From NCBI GenBank assembly GCA_900318465.1, contig ONKQ01000004.1, forward strand, positions 1 through 64,000: a DNA stretch of 64,000 bases, given 5' to 3'. Numbering within the stretch: the first letter of the stretch is position 1; each line of letters begins with the position of its first letter. Position numbers and translations under genes: made by a program. Below, one piece after another: positions 25,456 to 33,446 of this stretch. Below the pieces are notes generated by a model, which saw only the letters and a program-made list of their open reading frames with translations, was not told the DNA's origin and ran no database searches. The stretch comes from an uncultured Bacteroidales bacterium. GTDB lineage: Bacteria > Bacteroidota > Bacteroidia > Bacteroidales > F082.

Positions 25456-26071
25456 AGTTCTCCTTGCGCGGCCTGGCTTCGGGATATTCGCCGTTCACGT
25501 AGCCGAGGATGCAGTTGCCAATGCCGACGTATTTGTCCGCATCGATGCCCAATTCTTTGAGGATGGCCTTGCCTTCCTCGGTCTCGAAGACCTCCTTGGC
25601 GCGGTGAATCCAGCACGAGCCGAGGCCTTTGGCGTGGGCGGCATTGAGCAAGTTGCCCATGACGAGCGATCCGTCTTCCTTCCAGGTCATGGCAGCGGTG
25701 GTGTCGGCCAAGACCACCAGCACGACGGGCGCGCCATAGAACGGGTCGTTGTCGTTGTCGGGACCGAAGACGGCGGCGTTGAGCTTGCTCAATCTGTCGC
25801 GCACCTCGCGGTTGGTGACGGCAACGATGATGGGGGCTTGTCGGTTCATGCCCGTGGGGGCGTAAGTGCCTGCCTTGCAGATTTCTTCGATGACCTCCTT
25901 AGGCGGAATCTGGTCGGTGTAGCTGCGGATGCTGCGGCGTGTCAGCAGGTCTTGCATAGTTGTGTTCATAGTTGTTTCTTGTTTTGTGTTCTCGTTTGAA
26001 CAGTTTTCCTTGTTGCAACAGCCACAAATGATTATGGCCAAAGCTGCGATGATGAGTGCGTACTTCTTCAT
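25436..26071 (-). CDS. Nitroreductase family protein with lipoprotein-type N-terminus
   Basis: A 211-residue FMN-dependent oxidoreductase fold. The nitroreductase domain starts at MQDLLTRRSIRSYTD and has GTYAPTGMNRQAPIIVAVTN, NLLNAAHAKGLGSCWIHRA and GNCILGYVNGEYPEARPRKE. Upstream of it is MKKYALIIAALAIIICGCCN, a signal peptide with a lipobox, followed by a short polar linker. Most nitroreductases are cytoplasmic, so a lipid-anchored form would be unusual, but the -7 box 20 nt before this ATG supports it as the real start. The reaction (NAD(P)H reduction of nitro or quinone compounds) is inferred from the family. Confidence 0.8.
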   Translation of the reverse strand: MKKYALIIAALAIIICGCCNKENCSNENTKQETTMNTTMQDLLTRRSIRSYTDQIPPKEVIEEICKAGTYAPTGMNRQAPIIVAVTNREVRDRLSKLNAAVFGPDNDNDPFYGAPVVLVVLADTTAAMTWKEDGSLVMGNLLNAAHAKGLGSCWIHRAKEVFETEEGKAILKELGIDADKYVGIGNCILGYVNGEYPEARPRKENYVYWIE

Positions 26072-26091
26072 GTTTAATACGTTTAGAGCGG

Positions 26092-26099
26092 CAAAGTTA
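26092..26099 (-). promoter_or_regulatory. -7 box for the nitroreductase/EamA operon
   Basis: TAACTTTG on the minus strand, 20 nt before ATG 26071. The divergent plus-strand gene has a weaker box, CATCTTTG, at about 26113-26120. Confidence 0.6.
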
Positions 26100-26140
26100 C
26101 GCATTATTTTCGCATCTTTGCAGCCCCAAATTGGATTTGT

Positions 26141-27064
26141 ATGCAAAAAATCTATGTCATTGCGAACAAAATACGGCAATATGTTCTACCTATCGCCATC
26201 GTGCTTGGCCTGTTGTTGCACGAGTACTGTGCCGCCTTCAATGTCGTAGTGCCTTATATCATCTTCACCATCCTTCTGCTGACGTTCACTGCCGTCGACA
26301 TCACAAAGCTGCGCTTCAAGCCTTTGTTCGTGTGGATTATTCTCTTTCAAGTTGTGGTAAGCCTTGGAAGTTATGCCTTGTTGAAGGCGTTGGGTGCCAA
26401 TGAGATAATAGCCGAAGGCATCTTGGTAGGCATATTGTGTCCCGTGGCGGCATCGGTGGCGGTGGTGAGTACCATGCTGGGTGCCGACCGCGAGACGGTG
26501 ACCTCCTACGCCATCATCGGCAACCTGATGGTTTCCATCGTGGCTCCCGTCTATTTTTCTTTCATCGGTGTCAACCAGGAGATGCCTTTTCTCGATTCTT
26601 TCTTGCAGATTTTGAGGCGCATCGGCACGGTCATCGGTCTGCCGTTCTTTTTGGCGTTGGGGTTACAGTTGCTTTGGCCCAAGGCCAACCGCGTCATCAG
26701 TCGCTACAAGGGCCTTGCGTTCTACCTATGGGCCGTGGCCTTGTTCCTCACTTTGGGCCAAACCATCCACTTCATTTTCCTTAACGGCAAGGGCAACTGG
26801 AGCAGCATCGGTTGGCTCGGTATTTCGGCATTGCTGTTCTGCATCGTCCAATTTGGGTTGGGCAAATGGATCGGGCACAAATACGGCGACACCATCGCAG
26901 GCGGCCAGCTGATGGGACAGAAAAACTCGGCTATGGGCATTTGGATGGCCAATCATTATCTGCATCCCTTGGCCTCGGTTTATTTGGCTTTCTATTCCGT
27001 GCTCCAAAACCTCTTCAACAGCTGGCAGCTTTGGAGAAAAGACCACAAAAAAGGCCGCCCGTAA
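26141..27064 (+). CDS. Bile acid:sodium symporter family (BASS-like) membrane protein
   Basis: Integral membrane protein of 307 residues with nine or ten helices. The GILCPVAASVAVVSTMLGAD segment and the GGQLMGQKNSAMGIWMANHY and LHPLASVYLAFYSVLQNLFN segments fit the Bacteroidota 'bile acid:sodium symporter/transporter' group. Family members take up organic anions with Na+; the substrate here is unknown. It is divergent from the nitroreductase operon, with the two promoters packed into about 70 bp. The product starts at ATG 26141 without a signal peptide, and no other start gives a better N-terminus. Confidence 0.75.
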   Translation: MQKIYVIANKIRQYVLPIAIVLGLLLHEYCAAFNVVVPYIIFTILLLTFTAVDITKLRFKPLFVWIILFQVVVSLGSYALLKALGANEIIAEGILVGILCPVAASVAVVSTMLGADRETVTSYAIIGNLMVSIVAPVYFSFIGVNQEMPFLDSFLQILRRIGTVIGLPFFLALGLQLLWPKANRVISRYKGLAFYLWAVALFLTLGQTIHFIFLNGKGNWSSIGWLGISALLFCIVQFGLGKWIGHKYGDTIAGGQLMGQKNSAMGIWMANHYLHPLASVYLAFYSVLQNLFNSWQLWRKDHKKGRP

Positions 27065-27370
27065 ATGAATTTTTCATGGGATGGGTTTTCAGGTTGATGG
27101 GGGCAAAGATCAGTAGATGAGCAAACAGTAGACTGCAAGGCATTGGCTTGTGACTATGACTTTGCAGAGCTGTTAGCTATTGGCAATTAGCTTTTAGCTG
27201 AGTGGCTACCAAGCTAATAGCTAACGGCTAAAAGCCAATCAAAGCGCTCATGGTCATTGGTCATGGTAAAAAGTTCCCGAAGTCCCTTGTCCCGAAGTCC
27301 CGAAGTCAAAAAGTATTGCAGTGCAATTTTGAACACTTCCTAACACATATTTAATGGAATGTGAAGAAAG
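27065..27370. repeat. Gene-free stretch with inverted and GTCCCGA-type repeats
   Basis: 27171-27240 is an inverted repeat made of TTAGCTATT/CTTTTAGC elements (for example GTTAGCTATTGGC against GCCAATC-GGCTAAAAG on the other arm). 27278-27310 has CCCGAAGTCCC units like those at 32031-32195, 37195-37235 and 53540-53585. I see no gene here. Confidence 0.6.
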
Positions 27371-27403
27371 TTTGGGATGAAACGGATAATTGTTGTAATT
27401 TTG
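27371..27403 (+). promoter_or_regulatory. Promoter for the duplicated-domain membrane protein
   Basis: TTTG (27371-27374), 21-bp spacer, TAATTTTG (27396-27403). Confidence 0.65.
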
Positions 27404-27445
27404 CGCAATCATTAATGAACATCTGTCTTAAACAAGATTTGAGTT

Positions 27446-28390
27446 ATGAGTATTGAAGCATGGGTAACAACTATTGTCGGCGCATTCATCGCTCTGTTGG
27501 TTTATTTTCTTCAGAAAAGGGATAATAAGAAAGAAAAAGAAGAGAAGAAGGAAGAGAAGCCTAAGGGAACGGAGGCGATAGATATTAATTCTCCAATTAC
27601 AGTATCTGAAAAAGTAGATGAAAATCCAGAAAAGGAATTGCCTGTAGATAATAAGATGTCAGAAGATGATGTAACTCCACAAAAGGAGATGGCGACTGAA
27701 GAAGGGATTACTGTTGAAGAGAAAGAAAAAGACCAGCAGGTAAAAGGAAGCCAAGGACAACACTCTAATTTTATTACTATCCTGAGAGTTATTGGTAATA
27801 ACACTTATGTTGTTGAGGTTAGGTATGATGGAGAGCGTCATATCAATGTCGATATAGTTATGGAGGAGCAAGATATATGTTCTCTTCGTAATGACAAGAC
27901 TCGGTATTCTTTATATAAAGGAAGTAGTTTTCTTGTCACACTTGAGAAAAAGATTTACAGCGAATTTGTAATATCCTGGTTTACTATAAATTGGAATGAT
28001 TTTGGTGACCATTCTGAAATTGTAATAATAAATACTAATAGTAATAGCATAATACAAAAGGACAAGAATGAAAAACTAGTCCATAGAGAAGGATCTGTTT
28101 TTAATACCTTTTTGAGAATTTCTAACAATAACACTTATGTCGTCGAGGTTGTGTACGTTGGAGAGCGTCATATCAATGTCGATATAGTTATGGAGGAGCA
28201 AGATATATGTTCTCTTCGTAATGACAAGACTCGGTATTCTTTGTATAAAGGAAGTAGTTTTCTTGTCACACTTGATAAAAAGATTTACAGCGAATTTGTA
28301 ATATCATGGTTTACTATTAATTGGAGTGATTTTGGTGATCATTCTGAAATTGTAAAAATAGATACTATCAGAAATGTTTTAACTCTTTAA
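27446..28390 (+). CDS. Unknown membrane protein with a duplicated ~110-residue domain
   Basis: Protein of 314 residues that I do not recognise. One N-terminal membrane helix (WVTTIVGAFIALLVYFLQ) is followed by a Lys/Glu-rich charged linker (~27-105), then two copies of a beta-rich domain. Each copy contains NNTYVVEV, GERHINVDIVMEEQDICSLR, the RYSLYKGSSFLVTL strand, KIYSEFVISWFTINW and DFGDHSEIV. The copies are about 90 percent identical over their core and sit 330 bp apart in DNA, so the duplication is recent. The gene is AT-rich compared with its surroundings and is followed head-on by a nuclease gene. No catalytic residues stand out. A sensing or binding role at the inner face of the membrane is a guess. 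Confidence 0.75.
   Translation: MSIEAWVTTIVGAFIALLVYFLQKRDNKKEKEEKKEEKPKGTEAIDINSPITVSEKVDENPEKELPVDNKMSEDDVTPQKEMATEEGITVEEKEKDQQVKGSQGQHSNFITILRVIGNNTYVVEVRYDGERHINVDIVMEEQDICSLRNDKTRYSLYKGSSFLVTLEKKIYSEFVISWFTINWNDFGDHSEIVIINTNSNSIIQKDKNEKLVHREGSVFNTFLRISNNNTYVVEVVYVGERHINVDIVMEEQDICSLRNDKTRYSLYKGSSFLVTLDKKIYSEFVISWFTINWSDFGDHSEIVKIDTIRNVLTL
27785..28372 (+). repeat. Tandem 330-bp duplication inside the unknown membrane protein gene
   Basis: Unit one is about 27785-28042 and unit two about 28115-28372. Long runs are identical at the nucleotide level (for example around 27831-27930 and 28161-28260), including synonymous sites. Confidence 0.9.
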
Positions 28391-28400
28391 AACCGCCTGC

Positions 28401-29369
28401 CTATTTGTTATTGTCGCCTTGCATCAACCGTTTCATTTCCTCCTCGGGCGGCAGCAGTTCGCGCAAGCGATTTTGCATCTGTTGATAGGTGGCCACTCCC
28501 ATAGGTTTTATGTAGTCCTGCAACACATACTCCACATACGCCTTGTCTGCTTTCATGCAAAGGATGATACCCACAGAAGGATTCTCCCCAGGAAGCTTCT
28601 CGTCGTCGTCCAAAATGCGAAGATATGCGGCAAGTTGCCCCAAGTAGGATGTTTTGAATTCTCCTTTTTTCAATTCCACGACCACCAAAGCCTGTAGTTC
28701 GCGGTTGAAGAAAAGCAGGTCTATCCAATGGTCATGCCCAAGTTTGTCATAATGTACCTGATGCCCTTTGTAGGTGAACGAGCGTCCGAAGGTCATAATG
28801 AAATTTTTGATATTCATTACAATGCTCTGCTCTATCACTCTCTCGTCCACATCTATGGGGTCGGATGCATCTATATCCTCCACATTGATGTAGTCCAAAA
28901 GGTATGAATCCTTGAACATTTGCAGTGTGCGCAATGCTAAGGTTCGGTCGGGAATGGCTTTGAAAAAATTGTTCGGCAGCGCATTACGATGTTCATAAAC
29001 ATTTGCTTTGATAATGTCCTCCAAATCGTCTGCCTTCATTCGTTGCTGATAGGCCAGTTGGATATAGTATTTCCGTTCGTCATAGTCTTTCGCATAGCGG
29101 AAAATGGCAACATGATGCGTAAATGATAAGTTCAGGAAAGCCGTCAGCGGAAAATCTTCGTCATGGGTCAGACGCAAACCTCGTATTGTAAGTGGTTTTG
29201 TTACAGGTTTTTGCAATTCGGTAGTTTCAACTACCGAATTTGTCGGCAAGGCTCGAAGGCCAGAATTCTCCATTTCGGTAGTTTCGACTACCGGATTCAC
29301 TTCAAGGTCTTTCCATGCTTCATAGAAACGACGCATCAGTTTGATGTTTTCGGCAGAGAAACCTCGCAA
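28401..29369 (-). CDS. YhcG/DUF1016-type PDDEXK nuclease, 5'-truncated
   Basis: About 322 residues of a YhcG-like protein. The C-terminal PDDEXK nuclease is intact: HWIDLLFFNRELQALVVVELKKGEF (Asp, then Glu-x-Lys) and the preceding GHQVHYDKLG. The N-terminal DUF1016_N helical domain survives only from GFSAENIKLMRRFYEAW; the usual 60-70 residues before it are missing. The track-style start is a TTG; open frame continues upstream through DVNAYGLLKAELPG to the TGA of the neighbouring gene at 29448, without an ATG. The two short motifs V(V)ETTEMENSGL / VVETTELQKPV in the linker are a small internal repeat. It may be a pseudogene or may use the TTG or the internal ATG at 29336. Confidence 0.7.
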   Translation of the reverse strand: MRGFSAENIKLMRRFYEAWKDLEVNPVVETTEMENSGLRALPTNSVVETTELQKPVTKPLTIRGLRLTHDEDFPLTAFLNLSFTHHVAIFRYAKDYDERKYYIQLAYQQRMKADDLEDIIKANVYEHRNALPNNFFKAIPDRTLALRTLQMFKDSYLLDYINVEDIDASDPIDVDERVIEQSIVMNIKNFIMTFGRSFTYKGHQVHYDKLGHDHWIDLLFFNRELQALVVVELKKGEFKTSYLGQLAAYLRILDDDEKLPGENPSVGIILCMKADKAYVEYVLQDYIKPMGVATYQQMQNRLRELLPPEEEMKRLMQGDNNK

Positions 29370-29447
29370 GCCTGGCAGTTCGGCTTTCAGCAGTCCATAC
29401 GCATTGACATCGACAATGTCAAAAGTTGGATTTTGGAAGTTTTGAAA

Positions 29448-31991
29448 TCATTCCACCACCAATTTCCGCGTCACCAAGCTGCCGCCAAGCATCTGCAAGG
29501 TGTAAACCCCAGCAGGCAGACGGCTCACGTCGATGGTGCGCTGGCCTTCCACGGTGAAGAACATCACCATTTGCCCCTGCATATTGAGCATCATCACACT
29601 GACGGCCCCCTTGTCGTAGTCGGTGCGGAGGGTGAATTGTCCCTTGGCGGGATTGGGGAAGATGTCGGCGGTGAAGGCTGGCTCGGCGTGTGTTTCGTGG
29701 AGGCCCACCAAAAGGCCCTCGTCATTGCTGAAGGTGACCACCTTGCCCGCCACGCGCAACACCGGGTTGTCGGGGGCGGCACACTCGGTGCAGGTCACGC
29801 CGTCGATGCAGTCGGGGTGGTTGGGGTGGCAGAGGTCGAGATAGGTCGGGTCGAACTGGTAGAACAACTCGGCTTGTCCGGCGGCGAGGTATTCCGAAAG
29901 GTCGAAGTCCCACACGAGGCCGATGCTGCCTGGGCACCATCCGCTACGGTCGTAAATCCAAGTGCCGTTTTGCGGTTGGCAGCCTGCCGGATTGGGGTTG
30001 CAGGTGCGCCACAGGTGCTGGTCGTACTTGTTCTGCCCGTTCACGAGAATGTGGTGCGTGGCCTCGTAGAACTCGGCGGCGTTGCCCGTGTTGTAGCAGT
30101 TGTTGGTGCCGCTGCTCCAGTTGTGGCCGGTCGTCGTGATTTTCAGTTTGGCGGATTGCGCCTTGTCGCTAAACTCATAGTTCACCACGGGCACGGGCTG
30201 CTGGTTGGCGTAGTCGCCGAAAGCATAGATGTCGAACCAAATCTCATCCACATCGGCGTAGAGGTAGTTGGGCGTGCCTTTGGTGAAACTGAAAATCAGC
30301 GTGGGGTTGTAGCCGCTGCCGCCCCAACTTTCCATGTAGTATTCAAACTCGACCAAGCCCTGTAATAAAGAGGTGTAATCGGTCATATCCAAATCGTCGT
30401 CGCACTGCACGCCGAAGGGGGTGGTGTAGCGGAACAGTTCCACCCACTCACCGCGATAGTTGCGCACCTTCACACCGCCAACGCGGTCGTAGGGGTCGCA
30501 ATTGTTGTTCACGCAAGTGTGGTCGTAGTGGGCCAAAATCTCGCTGAACGCGCCCACATGCGTAGGCATCACATATTCGCCTTTCGCGCTATGCACCGTC
30601 GGGGTGCAAACGAGGTCGCCGTTCATCGTTACGATGTCCAAATGGTTGTCAATCTGGTTGGTCACTTCAAAATTAGTGTGGTAGGTCGTCGTTTTCCCGC
30701 CGCTTTGGGTCACACTGACGCTCAAGCCATAGTTGGTGAAGCCCAAGGGGGTGAAGAAACCATAATAATAGCCGTTTTCAGGGTTGTCGGGATAGTCGGT
30801 CTTCAAAGGGATGTCCACTCCATCGACGCTCGCCGTGATTTCGGTGAATTTGATGACTTCGGGATGCTCAATGTAGGCCGAAACGACAATCATAACTGGT
30901 TGGATTTCATTCAAATAAACCTTCGTTCCCTCATACGGACGACGGATCTTCACTTCAGGCTCGTAGGCATCGGGGTCGACCACTTCAAACGATTTCACCA
31001 CATCAGGGGCGGGCAGCCAGTTGGCGTTGCCGGCTTGGGTGGCCTTTAGCTTCACGATGCCCGTTTCGCCCGTCAAGGTCAAGATGTTGCCATTAATCGT
31101 GGCGGGGCCTTCCATTAATTCAAAGGAAACGGGCAGTCCCGAAGAGGCCGTTGCCTGCAAGGTAATCGGATCGTTGAAAACCAATTGGTTCGGGATGTCG
31201 GCCATTTCGATGAGTTGGGCGTTGCCGTCGGGCTGCTGGCGTACAAGGAGGTTGTCGAAGCCGCCCGTGCCGCCTTGCGAGTGGAAGAAAATGCCGTCCC
31301 ACACTTGGTAGTCGTTCTTGTCGCCGCTGCCGGGCGTGAGGTTCATGCAGACGTTGGTGCAGCCCGCCATCTGTAGCCATTCGCCTTCGCAACCGGGTTT
31401 CACGAACACCGTCACCGCGCCTGCGCCGTCGTAAGCTGTGAAGTCAAACGACATCTTGTAGCGCGTCCACCCACCTTCCTCGTAGTCGAAGGGAATGGAA
31501 GTGCCGTCGGGCAGGTGTACGCGAGCGTGGCCGCTGTCGCCTTGGCTCTTGATGAAGAGGTAAACACCGCCGTCGGGGTCGGTCATGCCGGGAAGGATGT
31601 GGCCGTCGCCGTCGGCATCGAAGCCCACGCCGAAGAAACTGCCCCACCATGTGCGGTTCATGTCGATTTCAAGGTCCATGATGCCGCCGTTCTGGAAGTT
31701 GAAGTTGAAATTGTCGGAAGCCTTGCGTGTGGCGGTGCGACCTACGCCCGAGCCGCCGTAAGGATACCAGATAGCCATAGTCTCGTCAGGGGCCATGTCG
31801 GAGCCGCAAACATACGAAACATCAAAGTCTTGCGATGAAGTCGCGGTCTGGTAATGTGTCTTCCAGCCGTCCTGACCGTTGAGGTTTTGCGAGCCTTCAG
31901 CGAGGCTGTTGAAGTCGTAAACGTATTCCACTTGGGCCGTTGCAGCGAAGGCCATGAGCATTAATGCTGCGAGTAAAGTGATTCTTTTCAT
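29448..31991 (-). CDS. T9SS-secreted PNGase F-like glycosidase
   Basis: Secreted protein of 847 residues. Signal peptide MKRITLLAALMLMAFAATAQ (start 31991; the 104 extra residues of the longer frame are encoded by leader repeats). N-terminal jelly-roll or LamG-like region (~20-260), a bacterial Ig-like segment (LPVSFELMEGPATINGNILT), another Ig-like segment (RRPYEGTKVYLNE), then a domain like PNGase F (~440-770): GHNWSSGTNNCYNTGNAAEF, HHILVNGQNKYDQHLWRTC and GTWIYDRSGWCPGS. PNGase F removes N-glycans from Asn. The end is a T9SS type A signal (IFPNPAKGQFTLRTD...GVYTLQML...KLVVE). A likely job is stripping N-glycans from host glycoproteins. Confidence 0.85.
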   Translation of the reverse strand: MKRITLLAALMLMAFAATAQVEYVYDFNSLAEGSQNLNGQDGWKTHYQTATSSQDFDVSYVCGSDMAPDETMAIWYPYGGSGVGRTATRKASDNFNFNFQNGGIMDLEIDMNRTWWGSFFGVGFDADGDGHILPGMTDPDGGVYLFIKSQGDSGHARVHLPDGTSIPFDYEEGGWTRYKMSFDFTAYDGAGAVTVFVKPGCEGEWLQMAGCTNVCMNLTPGSGDKNDYQVWDGIFFHSQGGTGGFDNLLVRQQPDGNAQLIEMADIPNQLVFNDPITLQATASSGLPVSFELMEGPATINGNILTLTGETGIVKLKATQAGNANWLPAPDVVKSFEVVDPDAYEPEVKIRRPYEGTKVYLNEIQPVMIVVSAYIEHPEVIKFTEITASVDGVDIPLKTDYPDNPENGYYYGFFTPLGFTNYGLSVSVTQSGGKTTTYHTNFEVTNQIDNHLDIVTMNGDLVCTPTVHSAKGEYVMPTHVGAFSEILAHYDHTCVNNNCDPYDRVGGVKVRNYRGEWVELFRYTTPFGVQCDDDLDMTDYTSLLQGLVEFEYYMESWGGSGYNPTLIFSFTKGTPNYLYADVDEIWFDIYAFGDYANQQPVPVVNYEFSDKAQSAKLKITTTGHNWSSGTNNCYNTGNAAEFYEATHHILVNGQNKYDQHLWRTCNPNPAGCQPQNGTWIYDRSGWCPGSIGLVWDFDLSEYLAAGQAELFYQFDPTYLDLCHPNHPDCIDGVTCTECAAPDNPVLRVAGKVVTFSNDEGLLVGLHETHAEPAFTADIFPNPAKGQFTLRTDYDKGAVSVMMLNMQGQMVMFFTVEGQRTIDVSRLPAGVYTLQMLGGSLVTRKLVVE

Positions 31992-32029
31992 AGTGTTGTT
32001 CTTTATAAGTGATTGTTCAAGATTATCTT

Positions 32030-32195
32030 TTTGACTTCGGGACGAGGGACGAGGGACTTCGGGACAAGGGACGAGGGACTTGGGACTTGGGACGAGGGAC
32101 TTGGGGTATTTGTTTGACTCGTAGTCTCGCAGTCCCGCAGACTCGTGTCCAATTTGTTTGACTCGTAGTCCCGCAGTCCCGCAGACTTGTGTCCA
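32030..32195. repeat. GGGACGAGGGACTT simple repeats and a 42-bp direct repeat in the leader
   Basis: 32035-32105 is a run of GGGAC-A/GAGGGACTT-type units. It is followed by two copies of a 42-bp direct repeat (32109-32150 and 32153-32194, start TTTGTTTGACTCGTAGTC), which differ at two positions. Both lie in the ~240-nt leader of the PNGase F-like gene. Confidence 0.85.
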
Positions 32196-32236
32196 TAATA
32201 TGTAATTAAACATGCCCATCCGCGTAATTGAAAGGA

Positions 32237-32294
32237 CAAAAATAGAAATAATTGCAAAATTATTTGCACGATAAGAAAAAAAATCCGACTTTTG
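32237..32294. promoter_or_regulatory. Divergent promoter pair between the PNGase F-like and lipoprotein genes
   Basis: Minus strand: TATTTTTG at 32237-32244 for the glycosidase gene. Plus strand: TTTG at 32263-32266, 20-bp spacer, GACTTTTG at 32287-32294 (one mismatch to TAnnTTTG) for the lipoprotein gene. Confidence 0.55.
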
Positions 32295-32318
32295 CCCTGT
32301 CATTAAAAATTGCTCAAC

Positions 32319-33377
32319 ATGAAAAACGCATATTTTATACCTGTTTTATTGCTTTTCATTGCAATATTTTCCTCATGCAGCACCAAAGTGGATCTGTATG
32401 CCGACTATAAGGATGTAGCCATCGTTTATGCCATGCTCGACACCAAGGCCGACACCAATTTCGTCAAAATCATACGCGCCTACTGCGGCACCAACGACAA
32501 CCCGATTGATGCCACCGAAGTGGCCTTGATTGCCGACTCGAACAACTATCCCGGCAAATTGGATGCCCGCATCATTGAGCTGAAAAACTCGCACGGCGGT
32601 CCCTACGAACCCACCGGCCGCGTGATTCCGCTCGACACCATCACGATTCACGACAAACAAGAAGGCACTTTTTATGCGCCCGACCAAAAGCTTTACTATA
32701 CCACCGAACCACTCCTTTCGGGTTCGGCTGAAAGCAATTACAAATACCGCCTCGTTGCAGTAAAACCAAACGGTGACTCGCTCACCGCCCTGACCAACAC
32801 AGTCGGCAATGAGGAATTCGCCATCACCTCCAGTAGTATCGGCTTTCAACAGAAACCAAGCCAAGATATGTTGAGTATCTACTTTAGGGCCGACGGCATG
32901 GCATCGTTCTACGAAATCCAGATGCAGTTCAACTACCGTGAAAAGATAGCCGGACAAGCAATGAAACACAAACACGTCAGCCGCAATTTCGGCACAAAGA
33001 TGCTGAGTGAATACAAATTTCTTGAAGAGAGCGAAAACACTTATTATCAAGAATATGGCGTGAATTGGCTGTTTAATGCCCTAAAGACGGCCATCGGAAG
33101 CGACACGGTGGTCAACCCGAATCATCCCAATGTGGTGCGCTACATCGACGACTTCGTCATCACCATCAGCGCGGCTGGCGACGAATTGGCCTTGTACTAC
33201 ACTGCACACCAAGCGCAATTGAACAGCGTGGCACCCGTAGTCATACCCTATACCAACATTGTTGGCGGTTTCGGCCTTTTCTCATCGCGAACCACCATAG
33301 ACAGAGTGGTCAAATTGTCAAGAGGCACCAAAATAGACCTTTTCGGCCAGACCTCTTGGGGCTTCAAGGAAGAATAA
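32319..33377 (+). CDS. Bacteroidota lipoprotein, tandem paralog 1
   Basis: Predicted outer-membrane lipoprotein of 352 residues (lipobox IFSSC, Cys ~19), followed by STKVDLYADYKDVAIVYAML. It is largely beta-rich, with ITSSSIGFQQ and a C-terminal PYTNIVGGFGLFSSR. It shares this whole layout with the next gene, at an identity I judge near 45 percent. I do not recognise a named domain; DUF4249-like is a possibility. ATG 32319 is used because the upstream TTG has no support. No enzymatic motif is visible. Confidence 0.75.
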   Translation: MKNAYFIPVLLLFIAIFSSCSTKVDLYADYKDVAIVYAMLDTKADTNFVKIIRAYCGTNDNPIDATEVALIADSNNYPGKLDARIIELKNSHGGPYEPTGRVIPLDTITIHDKQEGTFYAPDQKLYYTTEPLLSGSAESNYKYRLVAVKPNGDSLTALTNTVGNEEFAITSSSIGFQQKPSQDMLSIYFRADGMASFYEIQMQFNYREKIAGQAMKHKHVSRNFGTKMLSEYKFLEESENTYYQEYGVNWLFNALKTAIGSDTVVNPNHPNVVRYIDDFVITISAAGDELALYYTAHQAQLNSVAPVVIPYTNIVGGFGLFSSRTTIDRVVKLSRGTKIDLFGQTSWGFKEE

Positions 33378-33412
33378 TTTGACCAAATCTCTTCCGCTTC
33401 AGAAATAATTTC

Positions 33413-33420
33413 TATTTTTG
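33413..33420 (+). promoter_or_regulatory. -7 box for lipoprotein paralog 2 (and perhaps yicC)
   Basis: TATTTTTG, 26 nt before ATG 33447. yicC follows the lipoprotein gene by 15 bp and is probably read from here. Confidence 0.6.
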
Positions 33421-33446
33421 CGGGTTCAAAATTAGAAGTCATAACC

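Noticed and set aside
29163-30365. 400-residue plus-strand open frame over the YhcG and PNGase F-like genes
   Set aside because: It spans the antisense of two recognisable genes and has no coding features of its own.
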